Of a stretch of 64,000 bases of DNA, positions 43,335 through 51,301 are shown in pieces (positions within the stretch are counted from its first letter, which is position 1; each line of letters begins with the position of its first letter). The position numbers and the translations under genes are program-made. The DNA is from Enterobacter sp. SA187. Lineage in GTDB: Bacteria; Pseudomonadota; Gammaproteobacteria; Enterobacterales; Enterobacteriaceae. The notes under the pieces are model-generated. The model was not told where the DNA came from. It did no database searches and saw only the letters and a list, made by a program, of their open reading frames with translations. Where the stretch lies: the NCBI RefSeq assembly GCF_001888805.2, contig NZ_CP019113.1, forward strand, positions 1,612,001 to 1,676,000. The letters are read 5' to 3'.

Positions 43335-43360
43335 GTATTGATTGCGAGCAGGATCACACT

Positions 43361-44407
43361 ATGGCAGGAAAGCTGAAAATGGACGCCATTGCCGCACAGA
43401 CGGGCTACTCCGTCAGCACCGTCTCGCGGGTATTAAGCGGCAAAGCCGCCACCAGCGCGAAAGCGCGTGAGACGATTGTCAGCTGCGCGCGGCGGCTTGG
43501 CGTGCTCGATGCGCTGGCATGCGGCCGTCTGCTGATCAACGACATTGCCGTCTTCGCCCCGGCACGCACTTTCAGCATGGGTGGCGATCCCTTTTATCAT
43601 GCGGTGACGCGCGGTATTGCCGGGGCCACCGCCGCCCATGATGTTCACCTGAGCTATTGCAGCCTGGAGGAGCAGGACGCCGATCTGGCGCGCTTTCTGG
43701 CAAAAGCGGGCCACAAAAATATCAGCGCGCTGATCATTATCGGCATCGACGATCCGGCGGTTCACCGGCTGGCGCAGACGCTCGGTAAACCCTGTGTGCT
43801 GATCAACGCCAGTAACCGTGAAAGCCGCCTCGACGCGGTGTCGCCGGATCACCGCGCCATCGGTTTTAACGCCGCGCGGCATCTGCTGGCCCACGGGCAC
43901 CGGCGCATTCTCACCATCACCACCCTGCGGCGCGAAACCCTGTCTGTGCGGCTGGAAGGCATCCTGGAGGCGTACCGTCATTTTCATGTGGCCTTTGAGG
44001 CGGCAACGGATCTGCTGGTGACGGAAGGCTTTGGCGGCGACGAGGCCGCCCAACGGCTGGCGCAGTGGTTCGACGCCCGGCCTGCGGATCAGTGGCCGCA
44101 GGCGCTGCTGTGCGGCAGCGCCGATATGACGGCGGGTATTCAGCGGATGCTGGCGCAGCGCGGGCTGCGGGTACCGCAGGATGTGTCGCTTATCAGCACG
44201 GATGTGGAAGGGCAACTGGACGGCAGCGTGACCGGTATTGCGGTGCCCTGCCGTGAGCTGGGCGTGGAGGCGGTGCATATGTTACAGACGCGGCTTAACC
44301 GCCCGCAGGCCCCGGTGTTTAATCTGCTGCTACCGGGGCGGCTGGTGGAGTTCGGGACGGTCAGCCAGGCGACCCGCCATGCAGCGCAGGCCTTCCCCTC
44401 ACCCTAA
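43361..44407 (+). CDS. LacI-family transcriptional regulator of the MocA cluster
   Basis: 348-aa repressor-type protein. The N-terminal HTH (about 6-30, MDAIAAQTGYSVSTVSRVLSGKAATSAKARETI) is the LacI signature. A periplasmic-binding-protein-like effector domain follows (about 65-340: PFYHAVTRGIAGATAAHDVHLSYC, ALIIIGIDDPAVHRL, RHLLAHGHRRILTITT, DVSLISTDVEGQLDGSVTGIAVP). It is transcribed divergently from the three dehydrogenases. The last codons (FPSP-stop) are encoded by the start of a palindromic repeat, so the natural C-terminus may have been replaced or trimmed. Confidence 0.92.
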   Translation: MAGKLKMDAIAAQTGYSVSTVSRVLSGKAATSAKARETIVSCARRLGVLDALACGRLLINDIAVFAPARTFSMGGDPFYHAVTRGIAGATAAHDVHLSYCSLEEQDADLARFLAKAGHKNISALIIIGIDDPAVHRLAQTLGKPCVLINASNRESRLDAVSPDHRAIGFNAARHLLAHGHRRILTITTLRRETLSVRLEGILEAYRHFHVAFEAATDLLVTEGFGGDEAAQRLAQWFDARPADQWPQALLCGSADMTAGIQRMLAQRGLRVPQDVSLISTDVEGQLDGSVTGIAVPCRELGVEAVHMLQTRLNRPQAPVFNLLLPGRLVEFGTVSQATRHAAQAFPSP

Positions 44408-44546
44408 CCCTCTCCCCAGGGAGAGGGACTGGCTCGTTCTCGATCTCCCGTCAGGAGAGGGGACTGGCTCGTTCTCGATCTCCCGCCAGGAGAGGGGACT
44501 GGCTCGATCTCCCTCTCCCGCCGGGAGAGGGCCGGGGTGAGGGGAG
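44397..44546. repeat. Palindromic repeat containing three 35-bp tandem units
   Basis: Three consecutive 35-bp units (44426-44460, 44461-44495, 44496-44530) each begin GGACTGGCTCG and end GGAGAGG. Units 1 and 2 differ at one base; unit 3 has several changes. The block is flanked by CCCTCACCCTAACCCTCTCC on the left and its near-complement GGGCCGGGGTGAGGGG on the right, giving a large inverted repeat of the CCCTCACCC...GGGTGAGGG type widespread between enterobacterial genes. It separates two convergent genes and could act as a transcript end. Confidence 0.85.
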
Positions 44547-44550
44547 ACGA

Positions 44551-45195
44551 TTACGCCGTGCCCTGCGGTGGCAGACAGACGCCGATACCACCGATACCGC
44601 AGTAGCCGTACGGGTTTTTATGCAGATACTGCTGATGGTCATCTTCCGCATAGTAAAACGGCCCGGCGGTCTTGATTTCGGTGGTGACCGTACGGTCATC
44701 CCCCGCTGCGCGCATGGCGGCCTGGAAACGCTCAAGGCTGGCTTTCGCCGCGGCGTCCTGTTCCGGCGTCAGGGGGTAAATCGCCGAGCGGTACTGGGTG
44801 CCGTGGTCATTGCCCTGACGCATCCCCTGAGCGGGATCGTGATTTTCCCAGAACACCTGCAACAGCTGTTCATAGCTGATAACGTTCGGATCGTAGACCA
44901 CGCGCACGGCTTCGGCATGGCCGGTCTGACCGCTGCACACTTCGCGGTAGGTCGGGTTCGGCGTGTAACCGCCCATATAGCCTGCGGCGGTGCTGTAAAC
45001 GCCGGGTAAAACCCAGAACAAACGTTCAACGCCCCAGAAGCAGCCCATGGCGAAAAATGCGACGTCCATCCCGTCCGGGACATGCGTCATCGAGTGTTCA
45101 TTGACCGCATGCAGACTGGCAACCGGCATCGGCGTGTTACGGCCCGGCAGTGCATCCGACTGAGTAACAAGGTGTTTTTTATCAAATAGACTCAC
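44551..45195 (-). CDS. msrA: Peptide methionine (S)-S-oxide reductase MsrA
   Basis: 214-aa reductase (E. coli 212) repairing methionine-S-sulfoxide in proteins and free pools. The catalytic motif FAMGCFWGVERLFW holds the nucleophilic cysteine at about residue 52. The resolving cysteines lie near the C-terminus in GYCGIGGIGVCLPP. VYDPNVISYEQLLQVFWENHDPAQGMRQGNDHGTQYRSAIY is the conserved core. The stop lies 5 bp from the 35-bp tandem repeat. Divergent from tamA, as in E. coli. Confidence 0.98.
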   Translation of the reverse strand: MSLFDKKHLVTQSDALPGRNTPMPVASLHAVNEHSMTHVPDGMDVAFFAMGCFWGVERLFWVLPGVYSTAAGYMGGYTPNPTYREVCSGQTGHAEAVRVVYDPNVISYEQLLQVFWENHDPAQGMRQGNDHGTQYRSAIYPLTPEQDAAAKASLERFQAAMRAAGDDRTVTTEIKTAGPFYYAEDDHQQYLHKNPYGYCGIGGIGVCLPPQGTA

Positions 45196-45406
45196 GGTGT
45201 GGCCTCCGGGGAAAGGGAATTGTGGTTAGGGTTGTAACGGCGCTCGTCTTTTAACACAATAAGTGCTTTAAATACGGCTAAATTTAAACATAAGAAATAT
45301 TGAGGTTGTCGTCTGTTTTTCAACCCGCATTGTTGAATTATTGTTAAGCCGGGAGCGGCATTTTGGTTTCCTTCCAGGGCCAGGACAAGGATATTCAGGA
45401 GAGAAC

Positions 45407-47140
45407 GTGCCACAGATCCGTCTTATAGGTATTGCCACTTTACTGCTGGCAAGCGGTCACGCCTTTGCGGCAAACGTCCGTTTGCAGGTAGAGGGGTTAT
45501 CAGGCGCGCTACAAAAAAACGTCCGCGCACAGCTGTCGACGATTGAAAGCGATGAGGTCACCCCCGATCGCCGCTTTCGCGCTCGCGTGGATGACGCCAT
45601 CCGTGACGGTCTGAAAGCGCTTGGCTACTACGAGCCGACCATTGAATTTGATCTGCGCCCGCCGCCGGCCAAAGGCCGCCAGGTGCTGATCGCCCGCGTA
45701 TCGCCGGGCGAACCGGTGCGTATCGGCGGTACGGATGTGATCCTGCGCGGCGGCGCCCGCACCGATCATGACTATCTCGACCTGCTGAAAACCCGTCCGG
45801 CTACCGGCACCGTACTGAATCATCACGATTACGACAGCTTTAAAAAATCCCTCACCAACGTTGCCCTGCGCAAAGGCTATTTCGACAGCAAGTTTAATAA
45901 AAGCCAGCTGGGCGTCGCCCTCGATCGCCATCAGGCGTTCTGGGATATTGATTACGACAGCGGCACGCGCTACCGCTTTGGTGAAGTGACTTTCGAAGGC
46001 TCGCAAATTCGCGATGAGTACCTGCAAAATCTGGTGCCCTTTAAGGAGGGCGATTACTACCAGACCAAAGACCTGGCAGAGCTGAACCGGCGTCTGTCCG
46101 CCACCGGCTGGTTTAACTCGGTGATCGTCGCGCCGGAATTTGAAAAGTCGCGCAAAACCAAAGTGCTGCCGCTGCATGGCGTGGTATCGCCGCGAACGGA
46201 AAACACCATTGAAACCGGCGTGGGTTACTCCACCGACGTCGGGCCGCGGGTGAAGGCGTCGTGGAAAAAGCCGTGGATGAACTCTTACGGCCACAGCCTG
46301 ATCACCAACGCCAGTATTTCCGCCCCGGAACAGCAACTGGATTTCAGCTACAAAGTACCGCTGCTGAAAAATCCGCTGGAGCAGTATTACCTGGTGCAGG
46401 GCGGCCTTAAGCGCACCGATCTGAACGATACGGAAGCGGATTCCACCACGCTGGCGGTGTCCCGCTACTGGGATCTCTCCAGCGGCTGGCAGCGCGCCAT
46501 TAACCTGCGCTGGAGTCTCGATCACTTTACCCAGGGCAACGTTACCAACACTACCATGCTGCTCTATCCGGGCGTGATGATCAGCCGTACCCGCTCGCGC
46601 GGCGGCCTGATGCCGACCTGGGGCGACTCCCAGCGCTACTCCATTGATTACTCCAACACCGCATGGGGCTCGGACGTCGATTTCTCGGTGTTGCAGGCGC
46701 AGAACGTCTGGATCCGTACCCTTGCCGATCGCCATCGCTTTGTGGCGCGCGGCAACCTCGGCTGGATCGAGACCGGCGATTTCGACAAAGTGCCGCCGGA
46801 TCTGCGCTTCTTCGCCGGGGGCGATCGCAGCATCCGCGGTTATAAATACAAATCCATTTCGCCGAAGGATGACGACGGCAAGCTGAAAGGGGCGTCGAAA
46901 CTGGCGACCGGCTCGCTGGAGTACCAGTACAACGTCACCGGGAAATGGTGGGGCGCGACCTTCATCGACAGCGGCGAAGCGGTGAGCGACATTCGCCGCA
47001 GCGATTTCAAAACCGGCGCGGGCGTCGGCGTACGCTGGCAGTCGCCGGTCGGCCCCATTAAGCTCGATCTCGCCGTGCCCATCGGCGACAAAGACGAACA
47101 CGGATTACAGTTTTACATCGGTCTGGGGCCTGAATTATGA
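45407..47140 (+). CDS. tamA: Translocation and assembly module outer-membrane protein TamA
   Basis: Omp85-family outer-membrane beta-barrel, 577 aa, exactly the E. coli length. A signal peptide (about 1-21, cleaved AFA-A) is followed by three POTRA domains (about 22-265) and a 16-strand barrel ending in aromatic/hydrophobic residues (FYIGLGPEL). The Omp85 motif is RFFAGGDRSIRGYKYKSISP (the conserved RGY of loop 6). It partners TamB in outer-membrane protein and phospholipid traffic. The start is GTG 45407 after CAGGAGAGAAC; the upstream frame to 45341 lacks a signal sequence. Overlaps tamB by an ATGA. Confidence 0.97.
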   Translation: MPQIRLIGIATLLLASGHAFAANVRLQVEGLSGALQKNVRAQLSTIESDEVTPDRRFRARVDDAIRDGLKALGYYEPTIEFDLRPPPAKGRQVLIARVSPGEPVRIGGTDVILRGGARTDHDYLDLLKTRPATGTVLNHHDYDSFKKSLTNVALRKGYFDSKFNKSQLGVALDRHQAFWDIDYDSGTRYRFGEVTFEGSQIRDEYLQNLVPFKEGDYYQTKDLAELNRRLSATGWFNSVIVAPEFEKSRKTKVLPLHGVVSPRTENTIETGVGYSTDVGPRVKASWKKPWMNSYGHSLITNASISAPEQQLDFSYKVPLLKNPLEQYYLVQGGLKRTDLNDTEADSTTLAVSRYWDLSSGWQRAINLRWSLDHFTQGNVTNTTMLLYPGVMISRTRSRGGLMPTWGDSQRYSIDYSNTAWGSDVDFSVLQAQNVWIRTLADRHRFVARGNLGWIETGDFDKVPPDLRFFAGGDRSIRGYKYKSISPKDDDGKLKGASKLATGSLEYQYNVTGKWWGATFIDSGEAVSDIRRSDFKTGAGVGVRWQSPVGPIKLDLAVPIGDKDEHGLQFYIGLGPEL

Positions 47141-50100
47141 GTTTGTGGAAGAAAATAAGCCTCGGCGTACTGATCTTCATCCTGCTGCTGCTGGGCACCG
47201 TCGCCTTTCTGGTGGGCACCACTACCGGCCTGCATACGCTGTTTAAAGCGGCGAATCGCTGGGTGCCAGGGCTGGAAATTGGCCAGGTCACCGGCGGCTG
47301 GCGCGATCTGCATCTGAAAAATCTTAGCTACACCCAGCCTGGCGTGGCGGTTAACGCCGGGGATATTCATCTGGCGGTAAAGCTCGGCTGCCTGCGTGAC
47401 TTCAGCCTGTGCGTTAACGATCTGTCGCTGAAAGACATCAACGTGGCGATAGACAGCAAGAAAATGCCGAAGTCGGAACAGGTGGAAGAAGAGGATACCG
47501 GCCCGCTGGATCTCTCCACGCCTTACGCCATCACCTTAAGCCGCGTGGCGCTCAATAACATCAACATTAAAATCGACGACACCACCGTGTCGGTGATCGA
47601 ATTCACCAGCGGGCTGAACTGGCAGGAGAAAAACCTGACGCTGAAGCCAACGAATTTGCAGGGCCTGCTGATCGCGCTGCCGAAAGTGGCGGAGGTGGCG
47701 CAGGAAGAAGTGGTGGATCCGAAGATCAATAACCCTCACCCGGACGAAAAGCCGCTGGGTGAAACCCTGAAAGATCTGTTCTCAAAGCCGGTGCTACCGG
47801 AGATGACCGATGTGCACCTGCCGCTGAATCTCAATATCGAGGAGTTTCGCGGCGAATCCCTGCGTCTGACCGGCGATACCGATATTCTGGTGCGCACCAT
47901 GCTGCTGAAAGTCAGCACGCAGGACGGCAACATGGCGCTTGATGCGCTGGATATCGACTCGAACCAGGGCACGGTGAACGCCACCGGTACGGCGCAGCTC
48001 AGCAATAACTGGCCGGTGGATCTGACGCTGAACAGCACGCTGAACGTCGATCCGCTGAAAGGCGAAAAAGTGAAGCTCAAGGTCGGCGGCGCGCTGCGTG
48101 AAACCCTCGATGTCGGCATCAATCTTTCCGGTCCGGTGGATATGGTACTGCGCGCGCAAACTCAGCTCGCCGAAGCGGGTCTGCCCCTGAATCTGGAAGT
48201 GGTGAGCGAACAGCTGTACTGGCCCTTTACCGGCGAGCGGCAGTATCAGGCCGACGATCTGAAGCTGAAGCTCAGCGGCAAAATGACCGATTACACCCTG
48301 TCGTTCCGCACGGCGGTCAAAGGGCAGAGCGTACCGCCCGCCACCATCCTGCTGGATGCGAAGGGCAATGAGCAGCAGATCAATCTCGACAAGCTGACCG
48401 TCGCGGCGCTGGAGGGGAAAACCGAGCTGAAAGCGCTGCTCGACTGGCAGCAGGCGATCAGCTGGCGCGGCGATCTGACGCTCAACGGCATCAATACCGC
48501 CAAAGAATTCCCGGACTGGCCGTCAAAACTGAACGGCGCGATCAAAACCCGCGGTAGCCTGTACGGCGGCAGCTGGCAGATGGATGTCCCGCAGCTGAAG
48601 ATCACCGGCAACGTTAAACAAAACAAAGTGAATGTGGAAGGCTCCCTGAAAGGGAACAGCTATCTGCAATGGGTGATCCCAGGTCTGCATCTGCAACTGG
48701 GGCCGAACAGCGCCGACGTCAAAGGCGAGCTGGGCGTTAAAGATCTTAACCTTGATGCGGTGATAAACGCGCCGGGGCTGGATAACGCGCTGCCGGGTCT
48801 GGGCGGCACGGCGAAAGGCCTGGTGAAAGTGCGCGGCACCGTCGATGCGCCGCAGGTGCTGGCGGATATTACCGCCCGTGCGCTGCGCTGGCAGGAGCTG
48901 TCGGTCGCCAGCGTGCGTGTGGATGGCGATGTGAAATCCACCGATCAGATCGCCGGTCACCTCAACGTGCGCGCCGAGCGCATTGCGCAGCCGGGCGTTA
49001 ACCTGAGCCTGGTACAGCTGGATGCAAAAGGCAGCGAAAAACAGCACGAGCTGCAACTGCGTGTGCAGGGCGAGCCGGTATCCGGCCAGCTTAAACTGGC
49101 GGGCAGCTTTGACCGCGCCACCCAGCGCTGGAAAGGCAATCTGAGCGACACCCGCTTCGCCACCCCGGTCGGCCCCTGGTCCCTCAACCGGGCGATTGCG
49201 CTGGATTACCGTAACAGCGAGCAGAAGATCAGCATCGGGCCGCACTGCTGGACTAACCCGAATGCAGAACTGTGCGTACCGCAAACTATCGATGCCGGGG
49301 CCGAAGGGCGCGCGGTGGTGAACCTTAACCGCTTCGATCTGGCGATGGTAAAACCCTTTATGCCGGACGCCACCCAGGCCAGCGGCATTTTCAGCGGCAA
49401 AGCCGACGTCAGCTGGGATACAACGAAAGAGGGCCTGCCGCAGGGGGAAGTGACCCTCTCCGGGCGCAACGTGCGCGTGACGCAAACCATCAACGACGCG
49501 CCGCTGCTGGTGGCCTTCGACACGCTTAACCTTAACGCGCGGCTGCGGGATAACCGCGCCGATCTCGGCTGGATGATGCGGCTGACCAATAACGGTCAGT
49601 TTGATGGCCAGGTGCAGATCACCGATCCGCAGGGGCGGCGTAATCTGGGCGGCAACGTTAATATCCGCAACTTCTCTATCGGCATGGTCAACGCCATCTT
49701 CTCGCGCGGCGAAAAAGCGGCGGGCACGCTGAGCGCCAACCTGCGTCTGGCCGGGGATGCGCAAAGCCCGCAGCTCTTCGGGCAGATGCAGCTGAACGGC
49801 GTGGATATCGACGGCAACTTTATGCCGTTCGACATGCAGCCGAGCCAGCTGGCGATGAACTTCAACGGCCAGCGCTCCACATTGCAGGGCGTCGTGCGCA
49901 CCCAGCAGGGGCAGATCAACCTCAGCGGCGATGCGGACTGGAGCCAGCTGGATAACTGGCGCGCGCGGGTTGCCGCCAAAGGCAGCAAAGTACGCATCAC
50001 CGTACCGCCGATGATCCGCCTGGATGCCTCGCCGGACGTGGTGTTTGTCGCCACGCCGGATCTGTTCACCCTCGACGGCAGCATTGATATTCCGTGGGCG

Positions 50101-50913
50101 CGCATCGTGGTGCACGACGTGCCGGAGAGCGCGGTCGGCGTATCCAGCGACGAAGTGATGCTCAATGCCAACCTGGAGCCGGAGAAACCGCAGTCCGCCA
50201 GCATCCCGATCAACAGTAACCTGATCGTGCATGTGGGCAATAACGTGCGTATGGACGCCTTTGGCCTGAAAGCGCGTCTGAACGGCGATTTAAAAGTTGC
50301 GCAGGATAATCAAGGGCTTGGCCTGAACGGGCAAATAAATATCCCTGAAGGACGCTTCCATGCCTACGGTCAGGATTTGATTGTGCGCAAAGGTGAGTTA
50401 TTGTTCTCGGGCCCACCGGATCAACCTTTACTTAACATTGAAGCGATCCGTAACCCCGAGGCCACCGAAAACGACGTTATCGCAGGCGTACGGGTGACAG
50501 GTACCGCCGATGAACCTAAGGCGGAGATCTTCTCCGACCCGGCGATGTCGCAGCAGGAAGCGCTCTCCTATTTACTACGCGGACAGCCGCTCGACAGCGA
50601 TCAGAGCGACAGCGCGGCGATGACCTCGGCCCTTGTTGGCCTGGGGGTTGCACAAAGTGGGCAGGTTGTGGGTAAAATCGGCGAGACGTTCGGCGTCAGC
50701 AATCTGGCACTGGATACTGCCGGGGTGGGGGACTCCTCCCAGGTGGTGGTCAGCGGCTATGTACTGCCGGGTCTGCAGGTGAAGTATGGAGTGGGTATTT
50801 TTGATTCTCTGGCAACGCTCACGCTGCGCTATCGCCTGATGCCTAAGCTTTATCTCGAAGCGGTGTCTGGCATAGATCAGGCACTTGATTTGCTCTATCA
50901 GTTTGAGTTTTAG
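47137..50913 (+). CDS. tamB: Translocation and assembly module inner-membrane protein TamB (AsmA-like)
   Basis: 1258-aa AsmA-like protein (E. coli 1259). A single N-terminal TM anchor (about 7-27, ISLGVLIFILLLLGTVAFLVG) is followed by a very long periplasmic beta-taco, whose hydrophobic groove spans the periplasm and is thought to carry phospholipids to the outer membrane. The DUF490 C-terminal domain (about 920-1258, SIPINSNLIVHVGNNVRMDAFGLKARLNGDL ... DQALDLLYQFEF) contacts the TamA POTRA domains. Translationally coupled to tamA (47137-47140); ytfP begins 3 bp after its stop. Confidence 0.98.
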   Translation: MSLWKKISLGVLIFILLLLGTVAFLVGTTTGLHTLFKAANRWVPGLEIGQVTGGWRDLHLKNLSYTQPGVAVNAGDIHLAVKLGCLRDFSLCVNDLSLKDINVAIDSKKMPKSEQVEEEDTGPLDLSTPYAITLSRVALNNINIKIDDTTVSVIEFTSGLNWQEKNLTLKPTNLQGLLIALPKVAEVAQEEVVDPKINNPHPDEKPLGETLKDLFSKPVLPEMTDVHLPLNLNIEEFRGESLRLTGDTDILVRTMLLKVSTQDGNMALDALDIDSNQGTVNATGTAQLSNNWPVDLTLNSTLNVDPLKGEKVKLKVGGALRETLDVGINLSGPVDMVLRAQTQLAEAGLPLNLEVVSEQLYWPFTGERQYQADDLKLKLSGKMTDYTLSFRTAVKGQSVPPATILLDAKGNEQQINLDKLTVAALEGKTELKALLDWQQAISWRGDLTLNGINTAKEFPDWPSKLNGAIKTRGSLYGGSWQMDVPQLKITGNVKQNKVNVEGSLKGNSYLQWVIPGLHLQLGPNSADVKGELGVKDLNLDAVINAPGLDNALPGLGGTAKGLVKVRGTVDAPQVLADITARALRWQELSVASVRVDGDVKSTDQIAGHLNVRAERIAQPGVNLSLVQLDAKGSEKQHELQLRVQGEPVSGQLKLAGSFDRATQRWKGNLSDTRFATPVGPWSLNRAIALDYRNSEQKISIGPHCWTNPNAELCVPQTIDAGAEGRAVVNLNRFDLAMVKPFMPDATQASGIFSGKADVSWDTTKEGLPQGEVTLSGRNVRVTQTINDAPLLVAFDTLNLNARLRDNRADLGWMMRLTNNGQFDGQVQITDPQGRRNLGGNVNIRNFSIGMVNAIFSRGEKAAGTLSANLRLAGDAQSPQLFGQMQLNGVDIDGNFMPFDMQPSQLAMNFNGQRSTLQGVVRTQQGQINLSGDADWSQLDNWRARVAAKGSKVRITVPPMIRLDASPDVVFVATPDLFTLDGSIDIPWARIVVHDVPESAVGVSSDEVMLNANLEPEKPQSASIPINSNLIVHVGNNVRMDAFGLKARLNGDLKVAQDNQGLGLNGQINIPEGRFHAYGQDLIVRKGELLFSGPPDQPLLNIEAIRNPEATENDVIAGVRVTGTADEPKAEIFSDPAMSQQEALSYLLRGQPLDSDQSDSAAMTSALVGLGVAQSGQVVGKIGETFGVSNLALDTAGVGDSSQVVVSGYVLPGLQVKYGVGIFDSLATLTLRYRLMPKLYLEAVSGIDQALDLLYQFEF

Positions 50914-50915
50914 CA

Positions 50916-51260
50916 ATGCGAATATTTGTCTACGGCAGTTTACGACGCAAGCAAGGCAACAGCCACTGGATGACCAACGCTCAGTGGCTGGGCGATCATA
51001 ATGTTGAAGATTTTCGACTGTACAGTCTGGGTCACTACCCTGGCGCGGTGCCCGGTGCGGGCCATGTGCAGGGGGAAGTCTATCGTATCGATTCGGCGAC
51101 CCTTGCCGAACTGGATGCATTACGCACCGCAGGCGGTGAGTATAAACGTCAGTTGATCCAGACACCGTACGGCAGTGCATGGATGTACGTGTACCAGCGT
51201 CCGGTCGACGGGCGCACCTGGATTGAAACGGGAAACTGGCTGGATCGGGACCGGTATTAA
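50916..51260 (+). CDS. ytfP: Gamma-glutamylcyclotransferase-like protein YtfP
   Basis: 114-aa GGCT/AIG2-fold protein. The substrate-loop motif is MRIFVYGSLRRKQGNSHWM, with YGSL near residue 6, and the conserved acidic residue lies in LDALRTAGGEYKR. The E. coli homologue (113 aa) has a solved structure, but no established reaction. It lies 2 bp after tamB and is probably in the tamAB transcript, ended by a strong terminator. Confidence 0.96.
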   Translation: MRIFVYGSLRRKQGNSHWMTNAQWLGDHNVEDFRLYSLGHYPGAVPGAGHVQGEVYRIDSATLAELDALRTAGGEYKRQLIQTPYGSAWMYVYQRPVDGRTWIETGNWLDRDRY

Positions 51261-51261
51261 T

Positions 51262-51293
51262 ACAACGCCACCTTCGGGTGGCGTTGTTTTTTG
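51262..51293 (+). terminator. Rho-independent terminator of tamA-tamB-ytfP
   Basis: ACAACGCCACC / GGTGGCGTTGT stem with TTCG tetraloop and a TTTTTTG tail, directly after the ytfP stop. Confidence 0.95.
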
Positions 51294-51301
51294 TGGATTG
51301 A

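Noticed and set aside
44426..44530. Three 35-bp tandem repeats considered as a CRISPR array
   Set aside because: The copies are directly adjacent with no unique spacers, and no cas genes occur in the window.
45509..47101. 530-codon minus-strand frame inside tamA
   Set aside because: Fully antisense to tamA, low-complexity Arg/Ala/Gly composition, no start signal.
48523..50232. 569-codon minus-strand frame inside tamB
   Set aside because: Shadow of the tamB coding frame with biased composition; tamB is intact over 1258 codons.
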